Both the position numbers and the translations under genes were made by a program. The notes beneath the pieces were generated by a model. That model was not told the DNA's origin and made no database searches. It worked only from the letters and a program-made list of their open reading frames with translations. Source: an uncultured Deferribacteres bacterium (GTDB lineage Bacteria; Zhuqueibacterota; JdFR-76; DREG01). Taken from it: a stretch of DNA of 42,759 bases. The stretch spans positions 1-42,759 of the forward strand of contig CAJVYQ010000042.1 of the NCBI GenBank assembly GCA_913009825.1, written 5' to 3'. Of this stretch, positions 1 through 9,600 are shown piece after piece; the stretch's first letter is position 1; each line of letters starts with the position of its first letter.

Positions 1-1
1 T

Positions 2-135
2 TAGTGTCTGAACGAAAAGTGGAAAACATGCATCTTGCTTGTTTTATAAACTGTTTAGTTTCCTTCTTTTCAATAAAATTATAATTCAAACAAGATGTTT
101 GATATACAATTTAGATACTTTTCGTTCAGGCACTA
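2..135. repeat. MITE-like inverted-repeat element
   Basis: A 19-bp arm at 2-20 (TAGTGTCTGAACGAAAAG...) is matched by its reverse complement at 117-135 with one mismatch. The AT-rich interior of about 95 bp has no open frame but carries a second nested pair (CATCTTG near 31, CAAGATG near 91). This is the layout of a miniature inverted-repeat transposable element. The right arm supplies the stop codon of the neighbouring HD gene. The first bases resemble the ends of elements at 18452 and 22831. Confidence 0.7.
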
Positions 136-666
136 TTTAACCAACTCAAAATCAATAAAATCCGCATGATGAAAAATAATTGCTTCCGGCGACCTTTTAA
201 ACCCTTCCCCTTCTTTGGAATGCACAGCGGCAATATGCATAACCTCTTCGGGAATATTGTGTTTGAAGCATAATCCCACGCTTGTGAAAGGATGCCGCAA
301 ATAGTTTCCATGCCGACTTTTTACAACGTGCCCGTCCTTTTTATTGTACTCAAACAGTTTTCCCACATCCGCCAACAATGCTCCGGCTATCAGATGATCC
401 CGGTTTACCGGCGTTTTTCGCTCACGATAAGCGGAAGATAACACATCGTCACAAGCGATGCAAATACGGCAAACCGTTCGCACATGCTCTAAAAAAGTAA
501 TCTTAACATGATCGGCCAATAGAGTAAAAGGAATCGACAGCAACTCTTCCGGCGTCCAGTTTCGGTAAGCCATCGCTTCCTGCCATACGGCTATGGCATT
601 CTTTCGCAACTCCTTGTTCTGAATTTCATTAAATTCCGGTATAATTTCAAGTATTTTTTCGATCAT
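133..666 (-). CDS. HD-domain protein, 177 aa
   Basis: Small soluble protein with an HD-superfamily metal phosphohydrolase signature. HLIAGALLADVGKLFEY carries the metal-binding H and D pair (as AD rather than HD), and RHPFTSVGLCFKHNIP and IAAVHSKEGEG supply the later histidines, ending in IIFHHADFIDFE. The start at 666 is preferred over a longer frame to 705 because AGAGGA lies five to six bases upstream of ATG 666, and the longer form would crowd the preceding gene. It is the last gene of the citryl-CoA operon, 50 bp after the lyase. The TAG stop lies inside the right arm of the MITE at 2-135, so the original C-terminus may have been longer. The substrate cannot be told. A nucleotide or metabolite phosphatase or a regulatory role is possible. 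Confidence 0.8.
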   Translation of the reverse strand: MIEKILEIIPEFNEIQNKELRKNAIAVWQEAMAYRNWTPEELLSIPFTLLADHVKITFLEHVRTVCRICIACDDVLSSAYRERKTPVNRDHLIAGALLADVGKLFEYNKKDGHVVKSRHGNYLRHPFTSVGLCFKHNIPEEVMHIAAVHSKEGEGFKRSPEAIIFHHADFIDFELVK

Positions 667-716
667 GATTTCCTCTTTTTTTACTTTTCTCACCGCTTTT
701 GGCAATGTTGTTAAAA

Positions 717-1496
717 CTACATCAGCTTTCTCTCCTCGGGACCATCGTATAAAGAATCCGTCGGGTGTATTTTTCGCATCGGTCTTTGCCGGGTCTGTTC
801 TTCTACAACATGCGCCACCAAACCGGGCACTCTTGCCATGATGAAGAATGCGTTGGCCAGCGCCGGCGGAAAATCCAATTCACATAGTATTGTGGCAATA
901 GCGCCATCCACATTGACAGGCAAAGATTTTCCCAAAACAGTTTGTAAGGATTCCTGGATAGAAAGGGAAATAGTCACAAAATCACGGGCAATACCGTATT
1001 CTTCCGCCAGAGAAAACAATTTTACACTGCGCGGGTCTTTTGTATGAAAGCGGTGACCGAACCCCGGCACTCTTTTCTTCTTTTCACGGTAATCGAGTAG
1101 TGCTTTCATAACCGCCTCACCGGTCGATAATCCGCCCTCATCCCGCACTTGTCTTATTTCCATCAGCACATTCATGCAGCCCTCAATGGCGCCGCCGTGA
1201 AATTTATTGATGGCCAGAATCCCGCTCGCCAAAGCGGCATTCAATGTGGAACCGGTGGAGGCAACCGTTATTGCAGCCAATGTGGACGGTGGTGTTGTAC
1301 CGTGATCGATAGAGGAAACCAACATGACATCCATCATTTTACCAATATTTTCCGAAGGTAATTCTCCCTTTAAAATGAGATAAATCGCCTGAGAAAAAGT
1401 AAGCTTGCCCATCATTTCATCAACCCGGTACCCTTTTACTATAATTTTATTGGGTTCAATTTTGGTTATCGCCGTTTTCCAGCTTAAATCACTCAT
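717..1496 (-). CDS. citryl-CoA lyase / citrate synthase-like protein
   Basis: 259-residue protein of the short citrate-synthase superfamily that includes citryl-CoA lyase. It should cleave citryl-CoA to acetyl-CoA and oxaloacetate. Citrate-synthase landmarks are in order: INKFHGGAIEG (substrate His), VPGFGHRFHTKDPR (second His and Arg), NVDGAIATIL (catalytic Asp) and MARVPGLVAHVVEEQ. It lacks the larger N-terminal domain of true citrate synthase, and its size fits stand-alone citryl-CoA lyases. It sits 16 bp after the CoA-ligase alpha gene, so the three proteins probably act as a split ATP-citrate lyase. A related C-C lyase acting on another acyl-CoA, such as a malyl- or methylcitryl-type substrate, cannot be excluded from sequence alone. 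Confidence 0.85.
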   Translation of the reverse strand: MSDLSWKTAITKIEPNKIIVKGYRVDEMMGKLTFSQAIYLILKGELPSENIGKMMDVMLVSSIDHGTTPPSTLAAITVASTGSTLNAALASGILAINKFHGGAIEGCMNVLMEIRQVRDEGGLSTGEAVMKALLDYREKKKRVPGFGHRFHTKDPRSVKLFSLAEEYGIARDFVTISLSIQESLQTVLGKSLPVNVDGAIATILCELDFPPALANAFFIMARVPGLVAHVVEEQTRQRPMRKIHPTDSLYDGPEERKLM

Positions 1497-1512
1497 TACT
1501 TCAATTCTTCCG

Positions 1513-2412
1513 TTAATCCATCCCTAAAACTTCTTTTGTTACAACAGATATATCGTTAAAGGCATCCACAACATGGGCGCCCACTTCTTTCAGTCGTTTC
1601 ACTTTTCCTTCATAAGTTCCCCTGCCTCCTTCGATGATGGCGCCGGCGTGGGAGAATCGCGTACCCTCTTTTGCCGCTTTGCCGCCGATGTAGGCAATCA
1701 GCGGTTTGGTAAATTCACCGTTTTCGATCAGGTCGGCAACCTGTTCCTCCTGGGATGTGCCGATTTCGCCGAACATGACCACTCCTTTAGTTTCCGGATC
1801 CGCTTCAAACATTTTCATCACATCCGGATGGGGCGTGCCGACGATTGCATCCCCACCGACATGCACAATAGAACTCAGGCCGACGCCGCTGCTGCTAAGA
1901 TAATAAGCGATAGATGAAGTAATTCCGCCGCTCCTTGAAGCTACGCCTACATTTCCCGGCTTGAACCATTCCCTTGCTGTTTCCGCACGTCCGCCAATCA
2001 TTCCCAACACAGCTTTTCCCGGACTGAGTAATCCCAACGTATTGGGACCGATAAAGCGGGCGTTGGTTTCCTTTGCTTTCCGGACAATTTCCATCACATC
2101 CCATATCGGCACCCGGTCCGGGATAATGACGACCAGATGAATGCCATGATCGAATGCTTCCAGCGCGGCATTTTTAACCAGCGGCGCCGGCACAAAAATA
2201 ACGCTCACATCAATATCACCAAAATTTTCCACGCATTCCGCAACTGTATCGTAAACCGGCACCTGCAAAACCTCTCCCCCGCCTTTCCCCGGAGTTACGC
2301 CGGCGATCACATTGGTTCCGTATCCCATCATCAATTTGGTGCGCGCCATTCCTTCACGACCGGTAATTCCCTGAATAATCACTTTTTTATTTTCATCTAT
2401 CAAAATGGCCAT
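1513..2412 (-). CDS. CoA ligase alpha subunit (SucD / citryl-CoA synthetase small subunit type)
   Basis: 299-residue CoA-binding subunit of an ADP- or ATP-forming acyl-CoA synthetase. The N-terminal Rossmann CoA domain begins VIIQGITGREG. GNVGVASRSGGIT and GGDAIVGTPHPDV mark the ligase domain. The phosphohistidine motif RFSHAGAIIEGG places the active His near residue 255. Start 2412 is chosen because GGAGGA sits three bases before the ATG; the upstream ATG at 2439 has no comparable site. The downstream lyase suggests the acyl acceptor is citrate rather than succinate, but the sequence would also fit a succinate- or malate-CoA ligase. It is translated with the beta subunit, whose stop is 57 bp upstream. 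Confidence 0.85.
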   Translation of the reverse strand: MAILIDENKKVIIQGITGREGMARTKLMMGYGTNVIAGVTPGKGGGEVLQVPVYDTVAECVENFGDIDVSVIFVPAPLVKNAALEAFDHGIHLVVIIPDRVPIWDVMEIVRKAKETNARFIGPNTLGLLSPGKAVLGMIGGRAETAREWFKPGNVGVASRSGGITSSIAYYLSSSGVGLSSIVHVGGDAIVGTPHPDVMKMFEADPETKGVVMFGEIGTSQEEQVADLIENGEFTKPLIAYIGGKAAKEGTRFSHAGAIIEGGRGTYEGKVKRLKEVGAHVVDAFNDISVVTKEVLGMD

Positions 2413-2469
2413 TTGTCCTCCGTGCATTGAAATAATCAATCTGAATCATCAAAGAGTAACAGTCCTCTC

Positions 2470-3996
2470 TCAATCAGTCAGTCCGGGAATGGGCAGGGAA
2501 ATAAACGTTGCTTTTTTTCCATGGAACTCACATTCCAGTTCGCAGGCAAGGCATTCCGTGCATTTCCCTTTGGCCGCTTCCTCCCGGGATATGGCCAGAA
2601 CCGGTTTTTCATCTTCCAAATTAAGTATTTGCGGCCCGCACGCGCTGATACACGCTTTTGTTTTGCAGCACAGGCAAGCAGCATGGTCAAAGGTAACTGT
2701 GCCGGTGAGTGTCGCAAATGTGTACGGTTCTTTGGGCAAGAATAGTTCTTGCTTTTTCTTCTGAACCGCGGCATTCTGATGTTTGTCTACCAGGATACGC
2801 AATCTCTCAGCGCAGAAATCGGCCGAATCATCTTTTTTGTAGCCTTCCACCGGCGCCGGTAAATCTTTGGTGTATTCCTGCAGAATATCAACCGCCAGGT
2901 CCTCCTGATTTCCACCCAGGCGGATCACAGCCGGGATGGAAAGATTTTGTTCCCGAAAAGCCTTCACCAATCCTCTTGCCGAATGGAACTGCTCCTGACT
3001 TGCCACACCGGAACCGGAGCCGAAATAGGCATCGATATTTTTCTGCGAAAGGATGATTTTTGCAGCACGATAAACTTTTGAAGCCGGGGGATTCCCGCTT
3101 GTGTCGGTAAAGTTAGCGATTTTGAATCCCTGTTTGATCACAGCATCCATGGACATCATAGAGCCGCCGCCGCCGGCGCCGTGAAAGCCCACGTAGCCTT
3201 CCCCCTTTTTAAATCCCTGCTCCATCTGAATGAAATAAAAAGTACCGCGATAGTCATTTTTTTCCACATTGTAGGCGATTTTGTCCAGTTCGGACGGCGG
3301 CCGGTCAAATTCCCGGGCAATCTCGATCCCTAATTCCGGGTGCCTGAAAACCGCATAATCCTCGATGGTTATTCGACAATCAGCCGCTATTATTTTCCCT
3401 TCCGATGTGAGAACCAATGGATTAATCTCCGCTGCACGCGTTTCATATTTCTTAGCGACGTCAAACAGTTTCACCAAAATATTACCCAATTGCAGTTGTA
3501 ATTTCCCGGAAATGCCGGTTTTGCGCACCATTTCACGCGCCTGGTAATCTTTTAAACCGGTTAACACATCGATATACCGTTTGGTAACTTTATCCGGACA
3601 TTCTTTGGCAATCTCCTCGATACCGCTGCCGCCCTTGCTGCTGAACAATAACACCGGTTGTTTCATGGAATCATCGATAATTAAACCGGTGTAGAATTCT
3701 GATTTAATTTCAATTTTTTCTTCCACCAAAACATTTTCAACCTTGAAATTGTGCACCATTTTACCGAACAGTGAGCTTGATTTTTCTCTGGCTTCTTCGG
3801 GCGTGTCGGCAAACTGAATACCGTCATATTGGGCACGTTTAGTACTCCAAACCTGTATTTTTAACACAACCGGTTTATTCAGCTCTGACGCGATCCGGTA
3901 AACATCTTCAGGCGTTGCAGCCAATTCCCCATTAGGAACCGGGATCTTAAATTTTTGCAACAATTCCTTGCCCTGATATTCATATAATCTTGCCAC
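2470..3996 (-). CDS. CoA ligase beta subunit with C-terminal ferredoxin-like Fe-S domain
   Basis: 508-residue protein, about 110 residues longer than ordinary SucC. The N-terminus (ARLYEYQGKELLQKF) and the AAEINPLVL motif are the ATP-grasp part. GGGGSMMSMDAV and FTDTSGNPPASKV are the CoA-ligase part. Residues about 428-508 are an extra domain with cysteines near 441, 443, 444, 449, 453 and a CxxCxxCxxxC run near 479-489, consistent with one or two [4Fe-4S] clusters. The start is GTG with GGGAGA upstream. It is the first gene of the operon and, with the alpha subunit and lyase, would activate and split citrate as in the reductive TCA cycle or its reverse. The Fe-S tail hints at coupling to, or sensing of, reduced ferredoxin. 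That is inference. Confidence 0.85.
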   Translation of the reverse strand: MARLYEYQGKELLQKFKIPVPNGELAATPEDVYRIASELNKPVVLKIQVWSTKRAQYDGIQFADTPEEAREKSSSLFGKMVHNFKVENVLVEEKIEIKSEFYTGLIIDDSMKQPVLLFSSKGGSGIEEIAKECPDKVTKRYIDVLTGLKDYQAREMVRKTGISGKLQLQLGNILVKLFDVAKKYETRAAEINPLVLTSEGKIIAADCRITIEDYAVFRHPELGIEIAREFDRPPSELDKIAYNVEKNDYRGTFYFIQMEQGFKKGEGYVGFHGAGGGGSMMSMDAVIKQGFKIANFTDTSGNPPASKVYRAAKIILSQKNIDAYFGSGSGVASQEQFHSARGLVKAFREQNLSIPAVIRLGGNQEDLAVDILQEYTKDLPAPVEGYKKDDSADFCAERLRILVDKHQNAAVQKKKQELFLPKEPYTFATLTGTVTFDHAACLCCKTKACISACGPQILNLEDEKPVLAISREEAAKGKCTECLACELECEFHGKKATFISLPIPGLTD

Positions 3997-4113
3997 AAAA
4001 TTCTCCCTTTAAAACCTTTTTTATCCAGTGCATAGTGTTCATGAAATATAATTTTTATTCTTTACAGAGTCAATAATTATCCGCATGTCAGATATATTTT
4101 GAAAATTTATGTA

Positions 4114-4225
4114 ACTATTCAGCCCACGCCTGTCTGCCACAGGCAGGAAACACACTAAATACACGAAAAGTAATAATAATTAGTAGCTGAACCTTCTTCT
4201 GTCATTCCCGCGAAAGCGGGAATCC
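4114..4225. repeat. short palindromic repeats upstream of the citryl-CoA operon
   Basis: The gene-free stretch 3997-4330 holds two palindromes. One at 4129-4147 is CCTGTCTG CCA CAGGCAGG followed by ACTAAATACACGAAAAG. The other at 4204-4223 is a perfect hairpin ATTCCCGC gaaa GCGGGAAT inside GTCATTCC...GGAATCC, the core of a dispersed REP-like family seen again at 17055 and 22831. I see no clear promoter between them. The rest of the stretch is AT-rich without recognisable content. Confidence 0.6.
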
Positions 4226-4331
4226 ATAACATTTTGTTTTCATTTTTTAATGTAAATACTGTTGGGAATTAAGCAAATCACATTCCCTTCTGCCCCTAAA
4301 ATGAATCTGCGAAACATTCACTACAGTACCA

Positions 4332-4474
4332 ATGCGGCCGGACTTGCACTTTGTCTTTTACATCGACTACAAACTCTCTCTCAGAGAAACCGTTCGCTGC
4401 CTGAACGAATTCTTCGATGTCGATTTATCTCACCAAACCCTGGTCAATTGGGTGCAATCTTTGGCCATCTTCTC
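4332..4474 (+). pseudogene. transposase N-terminal remnant
   Basis: One frame encodes about 46 residues with the segment DYKLSLRETVRCLNEFFD then VDLSHQTLVNWVQS. This looks like the helix-turn-helix region of a DDE transposase (the pattern L-S-L-R ... S-x-x-T-x-x-x-W-V). It has neither its beginning nor a catalytic domain, and it runs straight into the 3-prime end of the adjacent stress-protein gene. It is probably a relic of an insertion that may have trimmed that gene. The IS family cannot be named safely. Confidence 0.45.
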
Positions 4475-6385
4475 CTACTGCCGTTCCGATGGACGGTTTT
4501 CTGCCCTCACAATGAGCACCGGAATTTTAACGGCGTGCCGGACGCTGTCGACGGTCTGACCAAAAATGACGTCCTCCACGCCGCGGTGTCCATGGTAGCC
4601 AAGCACCAGGAGATCGAAATTCATTTCCCCGACAGACTTGACAATCTCCGCAATGGGATTGCCGTAAAGAAGCAGGGTTTCCACCGGGAAATCCCGTTCT
4701 TCAATTTCACGCGCAAGTTTTTCCAGGCAGGCTTGATCTTCCCGGCTGTGCAAGCTTTGGGCGTCTTTTCCATAAACCATGGAGCCGGGCGTTTCGACCA
4801 CATGGATAAGCGTTAATCGTGCTTTTTGCGACCGGGCCATGGAAATAGCGGCTGAAATCGCTTTTGCATCGACATTCGAATGTTCCAAAGCCGCGCCAAT
4901 CTGCTTAATAGTGAGCGGTTTGATTCGTTGAGCAATGTTTCTCCCTGCCGTTATAATACCGCTTTCCCAAACTCGCCGCGCGCCCGATAGCGGTCCGAAC
5001 GTTATATAAATCAAGGTTCCCAGTAATATCACAATTCCGGTAATGACGAAAACCAATAATAAGATGGAACCGCCGGCCGGCCAATTCTTCATTTCTTGCA
5101 CAACCAGCATGAGATTCAAGGCGAAAATAATGGAGGCTACGATCCAGGCGAGCGCCTGAATCCAAACGGCGCTGGAAAAGGCGCCCATTTTTTTACGATA
5201 CGATGTAAAATGAATCAGCGGGATAACGGCAAATGGAAGCTGCAAGCTCAAAATGACCTGAGACAATATGAGCAGCTTATAAGTGCCTTTGCTGCCCATG
5301 AAGACGATAACGATGACGGCAGGGATTAGTGCGATGCTGCGCGTGAGCGCACTTCGCAGCCAGGGACGCATTTTAATATTAAGAAAGCCTTCCATGACAA
5401 TCTGACCCGGATATGGTGCCGGTGAGAGTGGAGCTCTGTCCGGCGGCCAAAAGCGCCAATGCAAAAGCGACGGGCGCGACCCGCGTTCCTAAAATGGGCT
5501 CCAATAAATGGTAGGCCTGCTCTATCTCGGTGACCACGATGCCGCGGCTGTGAAAGTTTGCTGCGCTCATTACCAGGATGGCGGCGTTGACAAAAAAGGC
5601 CGCATTCAGGGCCACCGCGGAGTCAATTAAATTGAATTTGCACGCTTCTCTTTTTCCTGTGAATGTGTTGGAAACGGCTCTCGACTGCACCAGCGAAGAA
5701 TGCAGATAGAGGTTGTGCGGCATAACCGTAGCACCGATGATGCCGATGGCAATAAAAAGAGCGCCCGGCGGCAAATCGGGTATAAAGCCGGCAGCGACCC
5801 CGCTCCAATCGGGGGTGGCCAGAAATATTTCGATCAAAAAACTGATGCCGATTGTGCTGACCAGCATGACGATAAAGGCTTCCATTTTGCGCACGCCCAG
5901 GCGCTGGATGGCCAGCAGCAAAAATCGACGCAGCCCCATAAAAGCGGCAGACCCAATAAAAGGTTCAGACCGATTACTGTGCCCAATACTTCGGCCAGAT
6001 CAGTGGCGGCAATGGCGATTTCCGCAAGAATTCACAGCAAATATTTAACGGCTTTCGGGTATTCGCGGCGACAGCCCTGCGCCAGATCGTATCCTGCGAC
6101 GATGCCCAGACGGGCGGAAAGCGTTTGTAAAAGCACACCCCTGAGGTTGGACATCAGCAGCACCCAAATCAACGTGTAGCCAAAGCGGGCGCCGCCTTCC
6201 ATGTCTGTTGCCCAGTTGCCGGGGTCCATATAGCCGACGCTCACCAGATAAGCGGGGCCGACAAAGACAAACAGCCGCCGCAGCCATCCTCCTTTTTTTA
6301 CTGCGACCCGGCCTTCCATATTATCGAGTGTAACTTTGTTCATTGCTTTTTGTTTTTCCATCCTCTTCTCTTTCAGACAGTCCAA
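4475..6385 (-). pseudogene. broken Nramp (MntH-type) metal transporter fused to a UspA domain
   Basis: Three collinear pieces rebuild one Nramp proton-coupled Mn/Fe transporter followed by a universal-stress domain. Piece 1 (to 6032) has the metal-site DPGN motif in [10 protein letters not shown]. Piece 2 (5939-5379) has MPHNLYLHSSLVQSR. Piece 3 (from about 5415) continues GQIVMEGFLNIKMRPWLR, more helices, then a UspA domain ending LVLGYHGHRGVEDVIFG and VLIVRA. Lesions: a TGA at 6032-6034 where a Trp codon is expected, after which the same frame still reads [15 protein letters not shown]; a frameshift with probable small deletion near 5930; and one extra G in the run at 5406-5408. The start may be ATG 6361, since the frame to 6385 opens with TTG. 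Several independent lesions argue against a single sequencing error. Confidence 0.85.
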
Positions 6386-6479
6386 ATTTAACGGATTATA
6401 ATCTTGAATAATAATGATTCACTTTGCAAATCGCAAGCACTGAAAAAGATGAGGATGTTGCAGCCGTATTTTAAAATTC

Positions 6480-6605
6480 CAAATCGCAGGCTCCAAATCC
6501 CAGATAAATCTCAATCCCCAATCTCCAAACGATAACGAACAAATATGTCTGAACTTTTAAATTTGAAATTTGAAATTTGTTTGTTATTTGGGGATTGTCA
6601 TTTGG
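6480..6605. repeat. imperfect palindromic spacer element
   Basis: The gap between the Nramp pseudogene and the RND gene holds low-complexity words (CCAAATC, AAATTTGAAATTTG). CAATCCCCAA...ACAAAT near 6512-6544 is mirrored by ATTTGT...TTGGGGATTG near 6575-6600. It looks like a non-coding inverted-repeat element. No promoter or gene is evident. Confidence 0.4.
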
Positions 6606-6632
6606 TGCTTTAACCTTTCAGATAACATAATC

Positions 6633-9600
6633 TCAGTCCTTTAAGGCTTGTTCCTTCACCACTTTTCCCACCTGCGCATACAAAACCGGCAGGATGATTA
6701 GAACCATGGGCGTGGAGACCATCAGCCCGCCGATGAGCACGATGGCCATGGGCTGCTGAATTTCGGCGCCGGCGCCGATACCCAACGCCAGCGGCAGCAC
6801 CGCCAGAGACGCAGCCAGCGCTGTCATCAACACCGGGCGCATTCGGGTGCGACCCGCCTGAACGACCGCCTCATGCACACTCAGGCCTTGTCCGCGCAGG
6901 TCGTTGATGTATTCCATCAGAATCACTCCCTTTTGCACGGTCAGGCCGAAATGAGCAACAAAGCCGATCAACGACGACACATTGAAGGTGGTCAGGGTGA
7001 AGAACATCGCCCAGAGGCCGCCCATCAGAGCCAGCGGAATGGTCAGCAGAATGAGCACAGCCTGCCAGACCGAATGAAAGGCCAGCAACAGCAGCATGAA
7101 CACCACCAGCAGCAAAATAAAAATAATACGGATCATCAGGTGATTGAGTTCCTGCTGACGGGCATAGTTACCGCCGAAGGCGACCGAATAACCTTTCGGC
7201 AAACCCAATTGCGGGATGCGCGCCTGAATGTTTGACACAATGCCGTTGATATCGCCGCCGGAAACGTTGCAGGTGATCTGCACGCGGCGCTGCAGGTTTT
7301 CCCGCTCAATGAGCATGGGGCCGGTATCCTGCCATATTTGGGCGACCTGGGATAATTTAACTTGCTTCTCCCCGGGCGTTGAGATGAGGACGCCGCCCAC
7401 CTTTTCCGGCGAATCGCGGAAACGTTTCTGCAGGCGGACAAAGACGGCGAATTCTTTAACCCCCTGAAGAACAGTCGTGGCGGTTTTTCCTTCCAGCGCG
7501 GTTTCCACATCGTCGGCAATGTTTTCCGGGGTCAAGCCGTAACGTCCGGCTGCGTTGCGGTCGATCAAAATATTGATGAACGGCAGCCCGGCGGATTGAT
7601 TCATAAACAGATCGGTCACGCCGGGGATGTTCTGCATGATGTTTTCCAAGGCAGCGGCTTTGGCCATGAGGACGTCGTAATCCGGCCCGAATATTTTGAC
7701 CGCCAGTTGCCCGCGCGAGCCGGAGATGCTCTCCTCGATGCGGTCGTTAAGCGGCGTGTCAAAGGTAACAATGGCGCCCGGGTAACCAGCGATCTTTTCC
7801 CGAATCCAGTCTTCAATGTCCTCAATGGATTTGGTGCGCTGCTCCCGCGGCACGAGTTCCACATAGTTCTCCGAAAAATTGCTCATGCCTTCGGTTTCTT
7901 CGCCGCCCTCGGAGCGGCCAACTGCGGCGATGATATTTTGCACATCCGGCGCCTGAGCAGCAATGCCCAAAATTTGATTACTGACCCGTGCCGATTCGTC
8001 CAGACTGGTTCCCGGCGGCAAATAAATTTTAACCATAAAGGCGTTCTCGTCAAACGGCGGCAGCAGTTCCGTGCCTATGAAAGAAATCATGCCTGCAGAC
8101 AGAACAAGCATCAACAAAACAAAAAGAAGCGCCCGAAAAGGACGGTTGAGCGCAACCTTGATGAGCGGGTCGTAAATACGATAGAATGCGCGCGTCAGCC
8201 AGCTCTCTTTGGATGTGCCGGGCTTGCTGCTCAAAAAAGTGTAGCACAGCAGCGGCGTCAACGTGATGGAAAGAGTCAGACCCACCAGCATGGAAACGAT
8301 AATAGTAAAGGCAAAGGGCTTGAACAATTTTCCTTCAAACCCGGGCAAAAACATCAGGGGGACAAACACTACAATGATGATCGCCGTGGAATATTTGACC
8401 GGATTGAGCATCTCGACCGCCCCTTTGAGCGTCGCTAAATGCTTCTCCCCGGGATGATTCCTCAGCCAGCGGAAAATATTTTCCGTAACGACAATGGCGG
8501 CGTCGATCATAATCCCCAGACCCACGGCAATGCCGCCCAGCGACATGACATTGATGGTGACATGAAACAGATGCATGAAAATAAATGTCATGAAAACCGA
8601 AATGGGCAGTGTGATGCCGATGATCAGCGCGCTGCGCACATTCGATAAAAATAAAAGCACAATGAGCAGCACGGCAAAGCCGCCGATGAGCAGGGCGTCC
8701 CTCAGGTTGCGCACCGAAACCAGAATCAATTCCGCCTGATTAAAAAACGGACGCAGTTCGACCGATTTTGGCAAATACGGTTTAATCTCATTCATGGCTT
8801 TTGACAGGCCGTTGATCACCGGCTGGGTATCGCTGCCGTATTGTTTGGTAACCACGCCGCGCACCGCCTCTTTGCCGTTGACGTAAATGACGCCGCGGCG
8901 AAATTGCGGCGCTTCACGAATGGTTGCCAAATCCTTCAGATAAACAGGAAAACCGTTACGCGTAACCACAACCACCTGGTATAAATCCTTCAAACGGTAA
9001 AGCCTTCCCAGCCCGCGCACGGTGAATTCCACCGGTCCCTCGGTGACCACACTGCCGGAAAAATTCACATTGTTATCCTCTAACGCTGTCGTGATTTCAT
9101 CCAGTCCGATTTGGTAATACCGCAGTTTATCCTGATCCACCAGAATCTGGTATTGGCGCACTTCGCCGCCCATGTTGGCCACGCGGGCCACGCCGGGCAC
9201 GCTTTTCAATTTCAGGCGCACGTCATAGTCCGCCAACTCGCGCAAATCCATCAAGGAAAGGCTGTCGCTCTTCAGATAGTATTCGATCACTTCTCCCAAT
9301 CGCGAAGCGGCGTTGGACAGAAAGGGCGCGCGGGTACCGGCGGGAAGCTTGGGGATGACCTCGGCCAGGTTTTGCGAAATGAACTGCCGCGCCCAGTAAT
9401 AATCCGTGCCCCATTTAAACGTAACGGTCACGAGTGACAAACCGCTGGTTGACCGCGAGCGAATGTTCTCCACGTCGGGCAGACTTTGCAGGCTGTTTTC
9501 GATGGGGCGGGTGATCAGGTTCTCGACTTCGCTGGGTGCCAGTCCCGGCTTTTCGGTGATCACTGAGACGATGGGCGAACTCAAATCGGGCAGGAACTCG

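Noticed and set aside
7596-8438. A 280-codon plus-strand frame
   Set aside because: It is antisense to the RND pump and matches no family pattern; codon shadow of a GC-rich membrane protein gene.
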